DNA of 64,000 nucleotides from Candidatus Avelusimicrobium intestinale (GCA_902765225.1 CACWYV010000002.1:4697-68696); one strand, 5' to 3'. Counted from the first letter of the stretch, positions 1 to 7,877 are shown. Translations and numbers: made by a program. Notes: generated by a model not told the origin, from the sequence alone.

Positions 1-255
1 TTCATGCCTGCCGGGATGAAACTTCCGTTTAATCACAAACACAAACAAAACGAAGAAGTATATATTTTCTTAAAAGGAAATGGGGTAATGACCCTAGACA
101 CAGAAGCGGTAACGGTTACAGAAGGATCATGTGTGCGTGTATTACCGACAGTTGTTCGCACAATGGAAGCTAAAACCGATATGCAGTATATTTGTGTCCA
201 AGCCAAAGAAGGTTCTTTAGTTCAATTTGGAATGGGTGATGCGGAGCTGTGTTAA
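1..255 (+). CDS. Cupin-domain protein, 5'-truncated by window edge
   Basis: The reading frame is open from base 1, so the ATG at 4 is probably internal and the true start lies outside the window. The 84 visible residues form the second half of a small single-domain cupin: a FNHKHKQNEEVYIFLKG stretch (metal-binding His/Glu of cupin motif 1) and then a G-x-C-V-R-V-x-P motif 2 region. Small cupins of this type are often annotated as sugar-binding or mannose-6-phosphate-isomerase-like, but the substrate cannot be read from the sequence. A strong terminator follows 18 bases after the stop. This is the last ordinary gene before the defence island. Confidence 0.8.
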   Translation, partial: FMPAGMKLPFNHKHKQNEEVYIFLKGNGVMTLDTEAVTVTEGSCVRVLPTVVRTMEAKTDMQYICVQAKEGSLVQFGMGDAELC

Positions 256-273
256 TTTTCTAATCCAGGATAG

Positions 274-308
274 GCCCTCTGATGATTACATACATCAGAG
301 GGCTTTTT
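274..308 (+). terminator. Rho-independent terminator after the cupin gene
   Basis: A perfect 11-bp stem (274-284 with 293-303) and an 8-base loop are followed by five T. It ends the cupin transcript just before the repeat-rich junction DNA. Confidence 0.85.
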
Positions 309-769
309 AGTGTCCAGACTCTGTCCATTCTCCGTATAGTTTATTTGCTTAATCTTGCTTATTTACTGTGACCAAAAAGCGCACATGACACAATAAAAGC
401 GCAAGAAATCGTATCCTAGTAACCGGAAAAATCACGCGGATATAGTGTCCAAACTGTGCCCAGTATATTCATAGTTTTCGGAAATTTTTTTAGTAGTTTT
501 TATACTTCCTCGACGAGAACTAATAATTATAGTATGACAAAAATTTTCGGGAATTTAAGTTGTGCGGTTATAGTTTGCAGAAAAAGAGCGTATAATTTAG
601 ATTTTGTCGACGAGAAAAGTGAAGAATTGTAGCGTTTACTGTACACCATAGAGGGTCCACTAACAATATACAAGATTTTGCTAATTTTGCTCATTTTGCC
701 TAAAAAACACCGACGAGAAAGTATAAGAAAAAACCCGCTCTCGACGGAGAACGGGTATATTTTAAGACG
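308..769. repeat. Junction repeat block A (TAGTGTCC / CGACGAGAA motifs)
   Basis: This is a non-coding AT-rich stretch at the left island edge. It carries TAGTGTCC at 308-315 and 443-450 and CGACGAGAA at 511-519, 608-616 and 711-719. It ends with a hairpin whose loop contains CTCGACGGAG (about 734-754) just before a tRNA-Arg 3' fragment. The stretch 443-540 is almost the same as 12574-12665, and 632-700 resembles 12340-12420. Short ORFs here have no credible start or family. A role as recombinase or excisionase arm-binding DNA is inferred from its position only. Confidence 0.6.
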
Positions 770-791
770 TGCGCCCAACAGGCATCGAACT
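770..791 (-). other. Putative attachment site A: tRNA-Arg 3'-end copy
   Basis: These 22 bases match the 3' end of the intact tRNA-Arg gene (16607-16628) except for one base at 783. They cover the acceptor 3' strand and most of the T arm. A hairpin precedes this copy on the + strand, just as the tRNA's own terminator precedes the intact gene. The layout fits the distal att site left by a tyrosine-recombinase element integrated into the 3' end of the tRNA gene. Confidence 0.7.
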
Positions 792-941
792 CTCGACGGA
801 GAGGTGTCCAAAACTCTGTCCATAAATCTTATACAAAAAGTACTGAAAATTTAAGCATTTTTTTTACATAAACACAAAGCTAGTCAGACTACTATCGACG
901 ATAAGTTCGATGCGCAAACTGGGAATTGTAGACAGAAAATT

Positions 942-962
942 AGTGTCCAAACTTTGGACACT
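942..962. promoter_or_regulatory. 21-bp palindrome containing the TAGTGTCCAAA motif
   Basis: AGTGTCCAAA (942-951) is followed after a single C by its exact reverse complement (953-962). The half-site is the motif repeated singly across all three island junctions. A near-spacerless perfect palindrome of this kind suggests a dimeric DNA-binding protein site. It lies just downstream of att copy A and beyond the 3' end of the minus-strand zinc-ribbon gene. Confidence 0.45.
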
Positions 963-991
963 TGTCGTCGTAATTTGTATACTATTTTCAG

Positions 992-1222
992 TTATTTGGT
1001 GGATCGTTGGGGTGGCGAAGGTGGTAATTCTTTACCGACATCTTCTACGATTGATAGTTCTTCATAATCGTCCTCTTCTACGAAGCACCGCCCAAGATAA
1101 GCATGCCCTCCATCAATAGCGACACGTTCACATTTGCACTGTTTGAAGTCATGCCGAAAGTGGGATGTAATGACATCTCCACAGAATTTACATCTGATTC
1201 GATTTAATTTTATTCCTTTCAT
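992..1222 (-). CDS. Small zinc-ribbon-like protein (DUF7695-type)
   Basis: A 76-residue protein with the pattern IRCKFCGD near residue 10 (CxxC), then HDFKQCKC near 25 (CxC) and VAIDGGHAYLGR, followed by an acidic EEDDYEELS tail. I recognise this as a widespread small family of unknown function in mobile elements and prophages, in which four cysteines probably bind zinc. The proline-rich C-terminal end is less typical. No strong ribosome-binding site is visible. It is divergent from the zeta-kinase gene and shares with it an intergenic palindrome at 1226-1244. Confidence 0.65.
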   Translation of the reverse strand: MKGIKLNRIRCKFCGDVITSHFRHDFKQCKCERVAIDGGHAYLGRCFVEEDDYEELSIVEDVGKELPPSPPQRSTK

Positions 1223-1225
1223 GTG

Positions 1226-1244
1226 AACAGTATGCCATACTGTT
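1226..1244. promoter_or_regulatory. Perfect palindrome between divergent genes, candidate operator
   Basis: AACAGTAT and ATACTGTT flank a GCC spacer, giving a 19-base inverted repeat with perfect 8-base arms. It starts four bases upstream of the zinc-ribbon start codon and lies 34 bases before the TATAAT of the kinase gene, so a bound protein could control both genes. Confidence 0.45.
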
Positions 1245-1277
1245 GGCCTAGAAGTGTAGTCTTATTTCGTAAATTGC

Positions 1278-1283
1278 TATAAT
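1278..1283 (+). promoter_or_regulatory. -10 box for the zeta-kinase gene, probably leaderless
   Basis: TTGC precedes TATAAT, giving an extended -10. The ATG at 1291 lies only seven bases beyond the box and there is no Shine-Dalgarno sequence, so transcription would begin at or next to the start codon. The same arrangement recurs at other genes in the window. Confidence 0.55.
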
Positions 1284-1290
1284 TAAATAT

Positions 1291-1854
1291 ATGAAGACCT
1301 TGTTTATTTTAGCCGGAGCCAATGGTAGTGGCAAAAGCACGATTGCTAAGGAACTATTGCCGGAAGAAAATATCGTTTATGTAAATGCAGACGATATTGC
1401 CAAGGAACTTTGCCCCGAAAACATGCAATCAGTACGCATTCAAGCGGGTAAGGAACTCCATGCCCGAATTGATAAATTGTTTGGGGAAGGTAAATCGTTC
1501 GCTTTGGAAAGCACGTTGTCTGGTGTTGGGCATATCAAGACCATTGAAACCGCCCATAAACTAGGTTACAAAGTAATAGTTCTTTACACGTTTGTAGATG
1601 GCCCAGATTCGTGTATTGTGCGCATCCAAACCCGCGTTAAGAATGGAGGCCATCCTGTACCGGAAGAAGATGTTATACGGCGTTTTGGTCGCAGTAAACA
1701 AAACTTTTGGAACACCTACAAGGATCTCGCGGACCACTGGGTATTGTATTATAACGGTGGAGATGATATTGTATTAGTTGCGCAACAAGATAAAGGAAAA
1801 CAAGTTGAAATCTTAGCTGAAAACCTTTATACTGTATTTGAGAGGGATCTATGA
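1291..1854 (+). CDS. Zeta-toxin-like P-loop kinase
   Basis: 187 residues. The Walker A motif GANGSGKST is at residues 9-17, followed by VNADDIAKEL near 31, where zeta toxins place their substrate-binding Asp, and by ALESTLSG near 71, the Glu-Ser segment of the family. Zeta toxins phosphorylate UDP-N-acetylglucosamine or related nucleotide sugars and block cell-wall synthesis; whether this stand-alone member is toxic is not shown. It overlaps the next 53-residue gene by ATGA, as expected for a coupled two-gene unit. The start follows a -10 box by seven bases, suggesting a leaderless message. Confidence 0.8.
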   Translation: MKTLFILAGANGSGKSTIAKELLPEENIVYVNADDIAKELCPENMQSVRIQAGKELHARIDKLFGEGKSFALESTLSGVGHIKTIETAHKLGYKVIVLYTFVDGPDSCIVRIQTRVKNGGHPVPEEDVIRRFGRSKQNFWNTYKDLADHWVLYYNGGDDIVLVAQQDKGKQVEILAENLYTVFERDL

Positions 1855-2012
1855 CTGATTTAACAGCTAAATTAACCCGTATTGCTAGCAGAGCTGTACG
1901 TAAGGCGCAAGAAGAAAACCGCAAGAACGGGATACCCAATGTATATGTGATTAACGGCAAGCATGTATGGCAAATGCCGGATGGGTCGTTTACGGATAAG
2001 AACCCCTTCTAA
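1851..2012 (+). CDS. Small partner of the zeta-like kinase, possible antitoxin
   Basis: A 53-residue ORF starts inside the kinase stop codon (ATGA overlap) and ends at TAA 2010-2012. It begins MTDLTAKLTR, has a basic amphipathic helix with KAQEENRKNGIPN, and ends with a short strand-rich segment (VYVINGKHVWQMPDGS) and DKNPF. Small proteins ending in a similar IPxVYxxxGK..MPDG pattern often accompany this kinase type (from memory). Coupling and size suggest an antitoxin or regulatory partner; this is inference. A strong terminator follows. Confidence 0.6.
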   Translation: MTDLTAKLTRIASRAVRKAQEENRKNGIPNVYVINGKHVWQMPDGSFTDKNPF

Positions 2013-2034
2013 ACCGTTTTTTACGCAGAAAAAG

Positions 2035-2064
2035 GCCCCGCAAAACGCGGGGCTTTCTTTATTT
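2035..2064. terminator. Terminator between convergent kinase pair and integrase
   Basis: A GCCCCGC/GCGGGGC stem (2035-2041 with 2047-2053) with loop AAAAC is followed by a T-rich tail. The stem can also terminate the integrase transcript on the other strand, where an A-rich (T on minus) flank lies at 2029-2033. Confidence 0.75.
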
Positions 2065-3153
2065 CCCTATCAAATCCCCAAAATCCAGGCCGACTTGCTT
2101 ACATGCTTTATTGGGCTCACAGACCGTCTTTTCTTCTACACCCACTAGTGCCATTCCACGCTTAGGCAGGTTCATGACCGCTTTGTGTAAGTGAGCAGGA
2201 GCCAAATGTGCGTAAATCTCGGTCATTTGGATAGTCCGGTGGCCCAGCAACTTGCATACCGTGTAGAGTTCTACCCCATTTTGCACCAGTTGGCTGGCAA
2301 ACGTATGGCGCAATTTATGTAGGAAACTATCCACGCCTGCCGCTTTGGCTATTTTGTGGTAACAAGCCGTCAGAGAGTCTACGTTGCGCGTACGTCCGAA
2401 ATCCACCACAAACTCGCTTTCTGCCCCGATTTTGGCCCGTTCTATGGCACTTCTTAAACTCTCGGTCATTGGCACAAAACGATAATATTCCGTCTTATTG
2501 GGGGCAATATACAGTTGGTTATTAGCAAAATCTACATCTGCCCAACGCAGATTCATAATTTCGCCCCTGCGCAGTCCGGCATCGGCTCCCAATAACACGA
2601 CTAGCCGCCAAGTATCGGTCGGACAGGCTTTTAGGAGTTTATCTATCTCTTCCGGTGTGTGGAAAACAACCCGTCCGCGTGGCACTTTTAGTTCGGATAC
2701 GAGCGACCAGTCCTGTTTAGGCACATATTTCCACTTTTCGCCCATACGCATGGCGGTTTTTATGCTTTGTACTAGACGGTTTATATGGTTTTTGCCAATT
2801 TTCTTTGTGAGCAGGTGCTCTTTGTACTTTTGGACCAGGTCAGGAGTCACATCCTGTAAATGACGTGGCTTTTGTATTTCTTCCAAATAACGGATAGCCA
2901 ACTTGGTATGGGTAACGGTATTGCGTGATTTTTCCACGGACATCTGGTAAAGCAGTTTATCTTTGAAAGCTTGCCAAGTGATATTGACGGGAAAACGTTC
3001 TTTGACAGCGTCTCTGCGGCGGATAAGTTCTTGATATTTTAGTAGGGCTACTTGTTTATTTTCAGTTTGTAGTGAAATGCGCCTTCTAACCCCATTGAAG
3101 TCGTGATAATCTGCGTAATAGTACGGCCCTTTTTTGATTTTGTGTACACTCAT
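2059..3153 (-). CDS. Tyrosine recombinase (phage-type integrase)
   Basis: I place the start at ATG 3153 (MSVHKIKKG), preceded by AGGAG at a good distance; the longer open frame would run into the next gene. The product is 364 residues. It has an N-terminal arm-binding region, a SAM-like core-binding domain (about 60-150) and a catalytic domain with GLRRGEI (Arg), HKLRHTF (His-x-x-Arg) and a GHRTIQMTEIYAHL segment holding the nucleophilic Tyr. All visible catalytic motifs are intact. It is the only recombinase in the island and probably drives insertion at the tRNA-Arg 3' end. It lies within 2.4 kb of att copy A. Confidence 0.92.
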   Translation of the reverse strand: MSVHKIKKGPYYYADYHDFNGVRRRISLQTENKQVALLKYQELIRRRDAVKERFPVNITWQAFKDKLLYQMSVEKSRNTVTHTKLAIRYLEEIQKPRHLQDVTPDLVQKYKEHLLTKKIGKNHINRLVQSIKTAMRMGEKWKYVPKQDWSLVSELKVPRGRVVFHTPEEIDKLLKACPTDTWRLVVLLGADAGLRRGEIMNLRWADVDFANNQLYIAPNKTEYYRFVPMTESLRSAIERAKIGAESEFVVDFGRTRNVDSLTACYHKIAKAAGVDSFLHKLRHTFASQLVQNGVELYTVCKLLGHRTIQMTEIYAHLAPAHLHKAVMNLPKRGMALVGVEEKTVCEPNKACKQVGLDFGDLIGK

Positions 3154-3164
3154 ATGCGCTCCTG

Positions 3165-3497
3165 TTACTGTAAAGGCACTTCCTCGCCTTTTTTTACTTC
3201 GGCATGATCCGAGAGCAAGTATCCTTTGACTTTCCAACACCGGATGGTTTTACGGTTACAGTCAATCTCGTACCAATAATCCAAGTCCGTATGCACTTGG
3301 AAAGCAATTTCATAACCGTCGTCTTTGAGCTTATTGTTAATCAGTTCGTTGGCTAGGATATTTCCATCCCAGGTTTTGAGTTGTTTTTGACGTTTAATTA
3401 GGTCAAGTCCGACTGCTTCCGGATATCCGTCCCAGTGGTGATAAAGCAGAATGCTCTGTTTTAGGTAAGTTACTTTGATTTGGCATCTTGTACTCAT
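3165..3497 (-). CDS. Conserved phage/plasmid protein of unknown function
   Basis: 110 residues beginning MSTRCQIKV, with a YHHWDGYPEAVG motif near residue 20. I recognise this motif from a widespread family of small uncharacterised phage and plasmid proteins. AAGGAGAG sits just upstream of the ATG. The stop codon lies 11 bases before the integrase start, so the two genes are probably co-transcribed. Its position before the integrase is where excisionase-like factors sit in some elements, but nothing in the sequence looks like a winged-helix excisionase. Confidence 0.7.
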   Translation of the reverse strand: MSTRCQIKVTYLKQSILLYHHWDGYPEAVGLDLIKRQKQLKTWDGNILANELINNKLKDDGYEIAFQVHTDLDYWYEIDCNRKTIRCWKVKGYLLSDHAEVKKGEEVPLQ

Positions 3498-3513
3498 AGT
3501 TTCTCTCCTTAAG

Positions 3514-3568
3514 AAGGTTATTTTTTACTTCATACACATTCACGCTTCTGATAGGCCTAGAAGTCAAG
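3514..3568. repeat. 55-bp upstream-region repeat, copy 1
   Basis: The sequence running through TTACTTCATACACATTCACG to TAGAAGTCAAG lies directly upstream of the 110-residue gene. A close copy is at 13229-13284. The copies are in the same orientation and about 9.7 kb apart. The repeat probably carries the promoter or operator of the integrase operon. Confidence 0.6.
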
Positions 3569-3619
3569 CAGAATATAAGGGGATAAGTAAAGAAAATGCC
3601 AAAAGCAGGTGATTTTTAT

Positions 3620-3625
3620 TATAAT
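3620..3625 (+). promoter_or_regulatory. -10 box upstream of the candidate structured RNA
   Basis: TATAAT sits in a TTTTTATTATAATG context, predicting a start near 3632, where no ORF follows for about 250 bases. It could drive the structured region or the long leader of the nuclease gene. Confidence 0.4.
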
Positions 3626-3631
3626 GAAAAT

Positions 3632-3856
3632 ATAGAAGTACAGCCCAATAGGGCTAAAATTTAACCTGTTTTTTGGTAATCGATTTTAAGGTTACAGCTT
3701 TATAAGCGCCTCTTAAACCAGGAAACAGTCGTATTAGACAAAATGTAGTCGGATTAATTACCCGTACTATATTTTGTCGAACACTCGTCGCTTATGCGAT
3801 GGGTTACGGCTGTTTGTTTATGTGTTTAAGAGGCCATAAGCAGAGAGCCGTTTTTT
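3632..3856 (+). ncRNA. Candidate structured RNA or long 5' leader
   Basis: The region contains nested complementarity. 708-718 pairs with 824-834 (offset 3000; GCCTCTTAAAC/GTTTAAGAGGC) and is extended by GCTT..AT with ATAAGC. Inside it, 3723-3731 pairs with 3807-3815 (one G-U), 3737-3749 pairs with 3766-3778 (13 bp, one G-U), and a small hairpin forms at 3788-3799. An alternative CGGCT/AGCCG stem ends at six T (3851-3856) and may terminate transcription. Upstream is a TATAAT box. The result is a Y-shaped fold with long stems and no coding content. I could not match it to a known family. A retron-like fold was considered, but no reverse transcriptase is present. Confidence 0.4.
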
Positions 3857-3884
3857 ATGGTTAAAAGCGGCGCATAAAACAAAT

Positions 3885-4307
3885 ATGTATAGACCGCTTA
3901 TAGCTATCTTTTTATTGTTTCTTTCCTCGTCAGCCAATGGGCAAACCTATTCTAACGTAGAAGTAACCTCTGTATATGATGGCGACACTTTTAAAGTAAA
4001 TCTAGCATGTGAAGATAAGCTTCTGTGCAAATATCTTCCGGTACGGGTAAAAGGAATTGATTCTCCCGAGTTCCGGACCAAAAATTCATGCGAAAAAAAG
4101 AAAGCTAAAGAGGCAAAATTATTTACGCGCCATTTCCTTGCCCAGGGGCCTGTAACACTCAAAAAATGCGAACGTGATAAATATTTTCGTTTGTTGTGTG
4201 AAGTGTATGTTAATGACACTAATAGCCTGGCAGAGGCCCTTTTAGATGCAAAATTAGCGGTTCCCTACAATGGTGGCAAAAAAGTATCCAAAGACTGGTG
4301 CAAATAA
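3885..4307 (+). CDS. Exported thermonuclease-family (SNase) protein
   Basis: 140 residues. A signal peptide (hydrophobic residues about 5-20, ANGQ cleavage site) is followed by a compact staphylococcal-nuclease fold: VYDGDTFKV with the Ca-binding Asp, VRVKGIDSPE with catalytic Arg and Glu, and an RDKYFRLLCEVYV segment supplying the second Arg. The family cleaves DNA and RNA with calcium. The gene is on the + strand, alone between the structured region and the convergent HamB gene. An exported nuclease on a mobile element could serve DNA turnover or entry exclusion; no evidence picks between these. Confidence 0.8.
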   Translation: MYRPLIAIFLLFLSSSANGQTYSNVEVTSVYDGDTFKVNLACEDKLLCKYLPVRVKGIDSPEFRTKNSCEKKKAKEAKLFTRHFLAQGPVTLKKCERDKYFRLLCEVYVNDTNSLAEALLDAKLAVPYNGGKKVSKDWCK

Positions 4308-4327
4308 TTGACAAAACGGACAAAATT

Positions 4328-6931
4328 TTACTTACAATCCTTGAATATTTCAGGATAATTAATTTTGACATTCTCTATTGAATGTTTTAATTCAGCTGAA
4401 ACATTCTCTAGAATTTGAGGGTTGATATATATTTGTTCTGTTGTATTAGAGATATAACGAGATAGCTTAGGTTGGGCAAGTATAATAGCCTCTTCTCTTA
4501 AAAAACCGATCTTTTGTAGCATTATTACTACATTGTTACATGTTCCGTATTCTACATACTCGTACCAATCGTTAGGCAATGATGTCAAATTGTGACATTT
4601 TAGATACGTTTCAGTAAATCTCAAAAAATACATCGAAAATTTATAATTAATAATATTTTCAATATCTCTCATTATATTATTGATGACAATATTTTTATGC
4701 TCGATAGAATTATTAAATGGTACTAATTCGCGAGTATGCAAATCTTGAATTTGGCATCGACTTTGTAAATTATATTCAAGAGTGTGCCGGATAATTTCAT
4801 GCAATCCTTTCCCTTGCATCCATTGTAACAGTATTACTGAATAATATCTCAAACGATTACCTTTACCCAATGTGTCTTTTTCATAGACAGGCCATAGAAA
4901 AATATCTGATAATTTCCTTAGGAATTCAATACATGAATTATAATCGAAATTCATGGGATAATAAAGTTGCTTATTCTTAATTGAATGATATAAAGAGATT
5001 TTTTGTTGCATAGAGATATTTATATCATCATCTGTTGAATCGTAGCCTTTAAATATATTTTTAATGTCAATTATATTCTGTGGAGATAATACTTTTTCTT
5101 CTTCAAAATCTTTCACTATATAACTTCTATTATTAGTACAGATATCATGTAATAACATGTTTAAACACTTTGCAGCATACTCGTAGGTGGCCGCTGATAG
5201 TTGCTTGTCTTGATATTTTTCTTCTTGATTCACAAGATTAGTTTTTCCTTCAAGTAAACAGTTTACAATAGCTTGTTTCGTATTTTTAGAAATAGCCTTA
5301 TGCGGTAATAATGTTTGATTCGGCAATTTTTTCAAGAGGATATTATTGAAATAATCTTGAGTTTTACTATCATCGATGACAACGAACACATTTCCAAATT
5401 CGTTTAAAGAGACTCGTCCAGCACGCCCCATTAAATTAAAGGCATCAACGGCAGATAATGTTGAGGGGCCTTTTTTATGGTCAAATATAAAAAGATTATC
5501 AACTGGAACATTGACTCCTTCCAACAGTGTACTTGTACAAAAACAATATCTAATATAACCAGTACGAAGGAGTTCCTCTATTTGTGTCCTCACATCATGT
5601 GGCAATGTCCCAATATGATAGGCAATACCATGGCGAACTAAATCTGCTAAATAATATTCTTTATGTATTTTCTGTTCAATATTTTGAGCAATTTTATTTA
5701 ATTTTTCCTTAAACTGAATATTTTGGTTGTTCCTATTCTTACATTCCAAAAATTTTTTTAATGCCAACGCTTGTTCTATTGCTTTAGAAATAGATGACAC
5801 ATAAATTAGATTGCATTTATTCTTTCCCAGTTCAAACAATAGATTTTGTCTTGAACAAAATTTTGAATTCAGGGAAACGCATTGGATAAAGTCCTTCAGA
5901 ATGGGATTATATACAGAAACAGTTTGGTTTACTAAGTTGATATATATCTTGTTTTGCGTTACAGGAGAAAATACGAATGAGTGACCCGCAGATACAGCAT
6001 TGCTAAAATAATTAGTAAGTTTTAAATATATATCGGGATTGGGTATAACAGGTGATGAAAAATATATGCGAACCGAATTTTCCTTCTTTAACATGTCTAA
6101 AATCTTGTAATATAGTATACTTCTCTTATCTCGACTCGATATTTTATGGGCTTCGTCTATAAACAAATATTGAAATTTAGTTCCTTTATTTTTTAACATT
6201 GAATAATATAGTCGTTCTGGTGTGAGTACCGCAATAAATTTTTCATTTTCAAAAGGTAATGAAAGTGTTGTCACTACCCTATGTTTTCCAATACCAACAA
6301 AATTTTTAAATTCTACAATAAGTTTGTTGGCAATTTCAGAGATTAATGCTCTAGTCGGAACCAGTATCACAAAACTGGCATCAGTTTTTTGTTGTAATTC
6401 ATTCAAAATAAATTTAGTTATGACAAAAGTTTTGCCCATGGATGTCGGAGCAGAAAAGCTGTAATACTGATTCTTTGCTAACGAATTAAATACTTTTAAT
6501 TGCGTATCAAAAAAAGACTGCTCTGAAGAAGGAATTTTATTCTGAATTTTATGTGTGTGATATGCTAATTCCCCCATAAATTCTCTGTTAGTGTTAATTA
6601 ATAAATTTTTATCTTCTAATAAGGATATGGAAACAAAATTTGAAACATTTTTATATATTTTTTCTTTAAATAGTTTAACTATATCTTCACTTGGATATAA
6701 TTGAGAAAGGATGATTACAATTTGTTGGGCTATGTTATGATATTGTTCGCATTCTGAAATAGATAATAAATCCGCATATCTGAGGAGTTTATTGTATTTT
6801 TTATTATATTGACACGATGAGTTCTTTATCAAAGAGGTTGTGTATTCCACCAGCAATTCATTAAATAGTACTAGAAAATCTGGTTCTTGAAGAATGTGAT
6901 CGTACAAAATCTTAGAAAATAATTTAGCCAT
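4328..6931 (-). CDS. hamB: Hachiman defence helicase HamB
   Basis: The start is set at ATG 6931 (MAKLFSK), preceded by GGAG at nine bases; it overlaps the end of hamA by eight bases. The product is 867 residues. Superfamily 2 motifs appear in order: Walker A in APTSMGKTF near 165, motif Ia VPTRALISE, DEAH box in LFIDEAHK near 260, SSPV (motif III), CTSTLLEGVNVP and NLMGRAGRV (motifs V and VI) near 470-515. The long C-terminal half has no recognised motif. In Hachiman, HamB senses DNA and holds the HamA nuclease in check until phage infection. Assignment rests on the helicase class plus the adjacent DUF1837 protein. Base composition is AT-rich compared with the core genes. Confidence 0.85.
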   Translation of the reverse strand: MAKLFSKILYDHILQEPDFLVLFNELLVEYTTSLIKNSSCQYNKKYNKLLRYADLLSISECEQYHNIAQQIVIILSQLYPSEDIVKLFKEKIYKNVSNFVSISLLEDKNLLINTNREFMGELAYHTHKIQNKIPSSEQSFFDTQLKVFNSLAKNQYYSFSAPTSMGKTFVITKFILNELQQKTDASFVILVPTRALISEIANKLIVEFKNFVGIGKHRVVTTLSLPFENEKFIAVLTPERLYYSMLKNKGTKFQYLFIDEAHKISSRDKRSILYYKILDMLKKENSVRIYFSSPVIPNPDIYLKLTNYFSNAVSAGHSFVFSPVTQNKIYINLVNQTVSVYNPILKDFIQCVSLNSKFCSRQNLLFELGKNKCNLIYVSSISKAIEQALALKKFLECKNRNNQNIQFKEKLNKIAQNIEQKIHKEYYLADLVRHGIAYHIGTLPHDVRTQIEELLRTGYIRYCFCTSTLLEGVNVPVDNLFIFDHKKGPSTLSAVDAFNLMGRAGRVSLNEFGNVFVVIDDSKTQDYFNNILLKKLPNQTLLPHKAISKNTKQAIVNCLLEGKTNLVNQEEKYQDKQLSAATYEYAAKCLNMLLHDICTNNRSYIVKDFEEEKVLSPQNIIDIKNIFKGYDSTDDDINISMQQKISLYHSIKNKQLYYPMNFDYNSCIEFLRKLSDIFLWPVYEKDTLGKGNRLRYYSVILLQWMQGKGLHEIIRHTLEYNLQSRCQIQDLHTRELVPFNNSIEHKNIVINNIMRDIENIINYKFSMYFLRFTETYLKCHNLTSLPNDWYEYVEYGTCNNVVIMLQKIGFLREEAIILAQPKLSRYISNTTEQIYINPQILENVSAELKHSIENVKINYPEIFKDCK

Positions 6932-7877
6932 TTTTAATATCTCCAAAAGAAAACTTAGCTTCTTTATGTGTTAGTTGTTCCATGATTTTTTTTCGGTCTC
7001 TTGGAGCATCATGAAATGGCAAAAAATAGAAATTAAAATTGTAATTACTGATTTGGTGTTTTTTTATTTCGTTTCTTATTTTATCTTTATACTTTAAAAT
7101 TTGTGTTAGATTGGAACCTTTTACATTTTTTTTATAATCATCATTAGAGGCATTTAATCCCTTATAATTGGTAGTATACCCAATAAAAACGCCAAAAACG
7201 GTCTCAGTCTCTTCTGCACCTTTTCCTAGCAAATATTTTTTTAATATCTCTGCTTCATCATCCTCAATCAACTGATCTTTTAAATGTGTATCGATGAGCA
7301 TAATATCTTGTCCATTATGTTGCAGATATTTATTTATTGATACAAAAGAATCTTCAATTGCCTTTTCTAAGTTATCTTTTATTTTAGCTTCACCGATAAC
7401 AAGTTGTAATATCTTTTTGCCATCGTTAGTAGTTCTATACTTAAAATGAATTCCATCGGCACCTTTTATATAATCATTGGCACTGGTTTTGAGCTCAATC
7501 TTACTAAATAATTTTGGAGCTTGAAGACCTTGTTCTAAAAATAAATATAATAGTATTTCTCCTAATTCTCCTCCTGCCCCGGAATCCTCATTTGAATTTA
7601 CTGCTCGCAAATGACTTAGCGCATCCAAAATCAACCTTCTATTCTTATTACGCTCAGCTTTTGCATCTAGGATCTTCCGTCTGCTAAAAACATATTCGCA
7701 AATATTATTCAAAATATATTCATACAGTTCATCATATGCAAAAATTTTATTTTGAATCTTCAGAATATAAATATTTAAAAAATTATTTTGCCCGCCACAT
7801 ACAATTTCTTCTGTCGCAAGTTTTTCAAAAATATTAAATCCTTGTGCATCTGAAGTGTTTTGACAATTAATTCCCAT
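6924..7877 (-). CDS. hamA: Hachiman defence nuclease HamA (DUF1837)
   Basis: 317 residues. The conserved block GELGEILLYLFLEQGL (about 104-119) is followed by KGADGIHFKY and LVIGEAKIKD near 158, giving the E...D...ExK arrangement of a PD-(D/E)xK nuclease, as in the DUF1837/HamA family. Known HamA proteins degrade DNA when released by the HamB helicase, causing abortive infection. The gene begins 26 bases after the second methyltransferase of the restriction system and ends inside hamB. The five genes therefore probably form one transcript. No strong Shine-Dalgarno precedes the ATG (GGGAA only), which may keep the level low. Confidence 0.85.
   Translation of the reverse strand: MGINCQNTSDAQGFNIFEKLATEEIVCGGQNNFLNIYILKIQNKIFAYDELYEYILNNICEYVFSRRKILDAKAERNKNRRLILDALSHLRAVNSNEDSGAGGELGEILLYLFLEQGLQAPKLFSKIELKTSANDYIKGADGIHFKYRTTNDGKKILQLVIGEAKIKDNLEKAIEDSFVSINKYLQHNGQDIMLIDTHLKDQLIEDDEAEILKKYLLGKGAEETETVFGVFIGYTTNYKGLNASNDDYKKNVKGSNLTQILKYKDKIRNEIKKHQISNYNFNFYFLPFHDAPRDRKKIMEQLTHKEAKFSFGDIKNG

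Noticed and set aside
308-990. Short ORFs at 527-823 (minus) and 910-1119 (plus)
   Set aside because: They lie over repeats and hairpins, have no ribosome-binding site and no family likeness; the repeat structure explains the sequence better.
3632-3856. Retron msr-msd as an explanation of the structured region
   Set aside because: The outer inverted repeat and long inner hairpin resemble a retron RNA, but no reverse transcriptase gene exists anywhere in the window and the branching-G context is not convincing.
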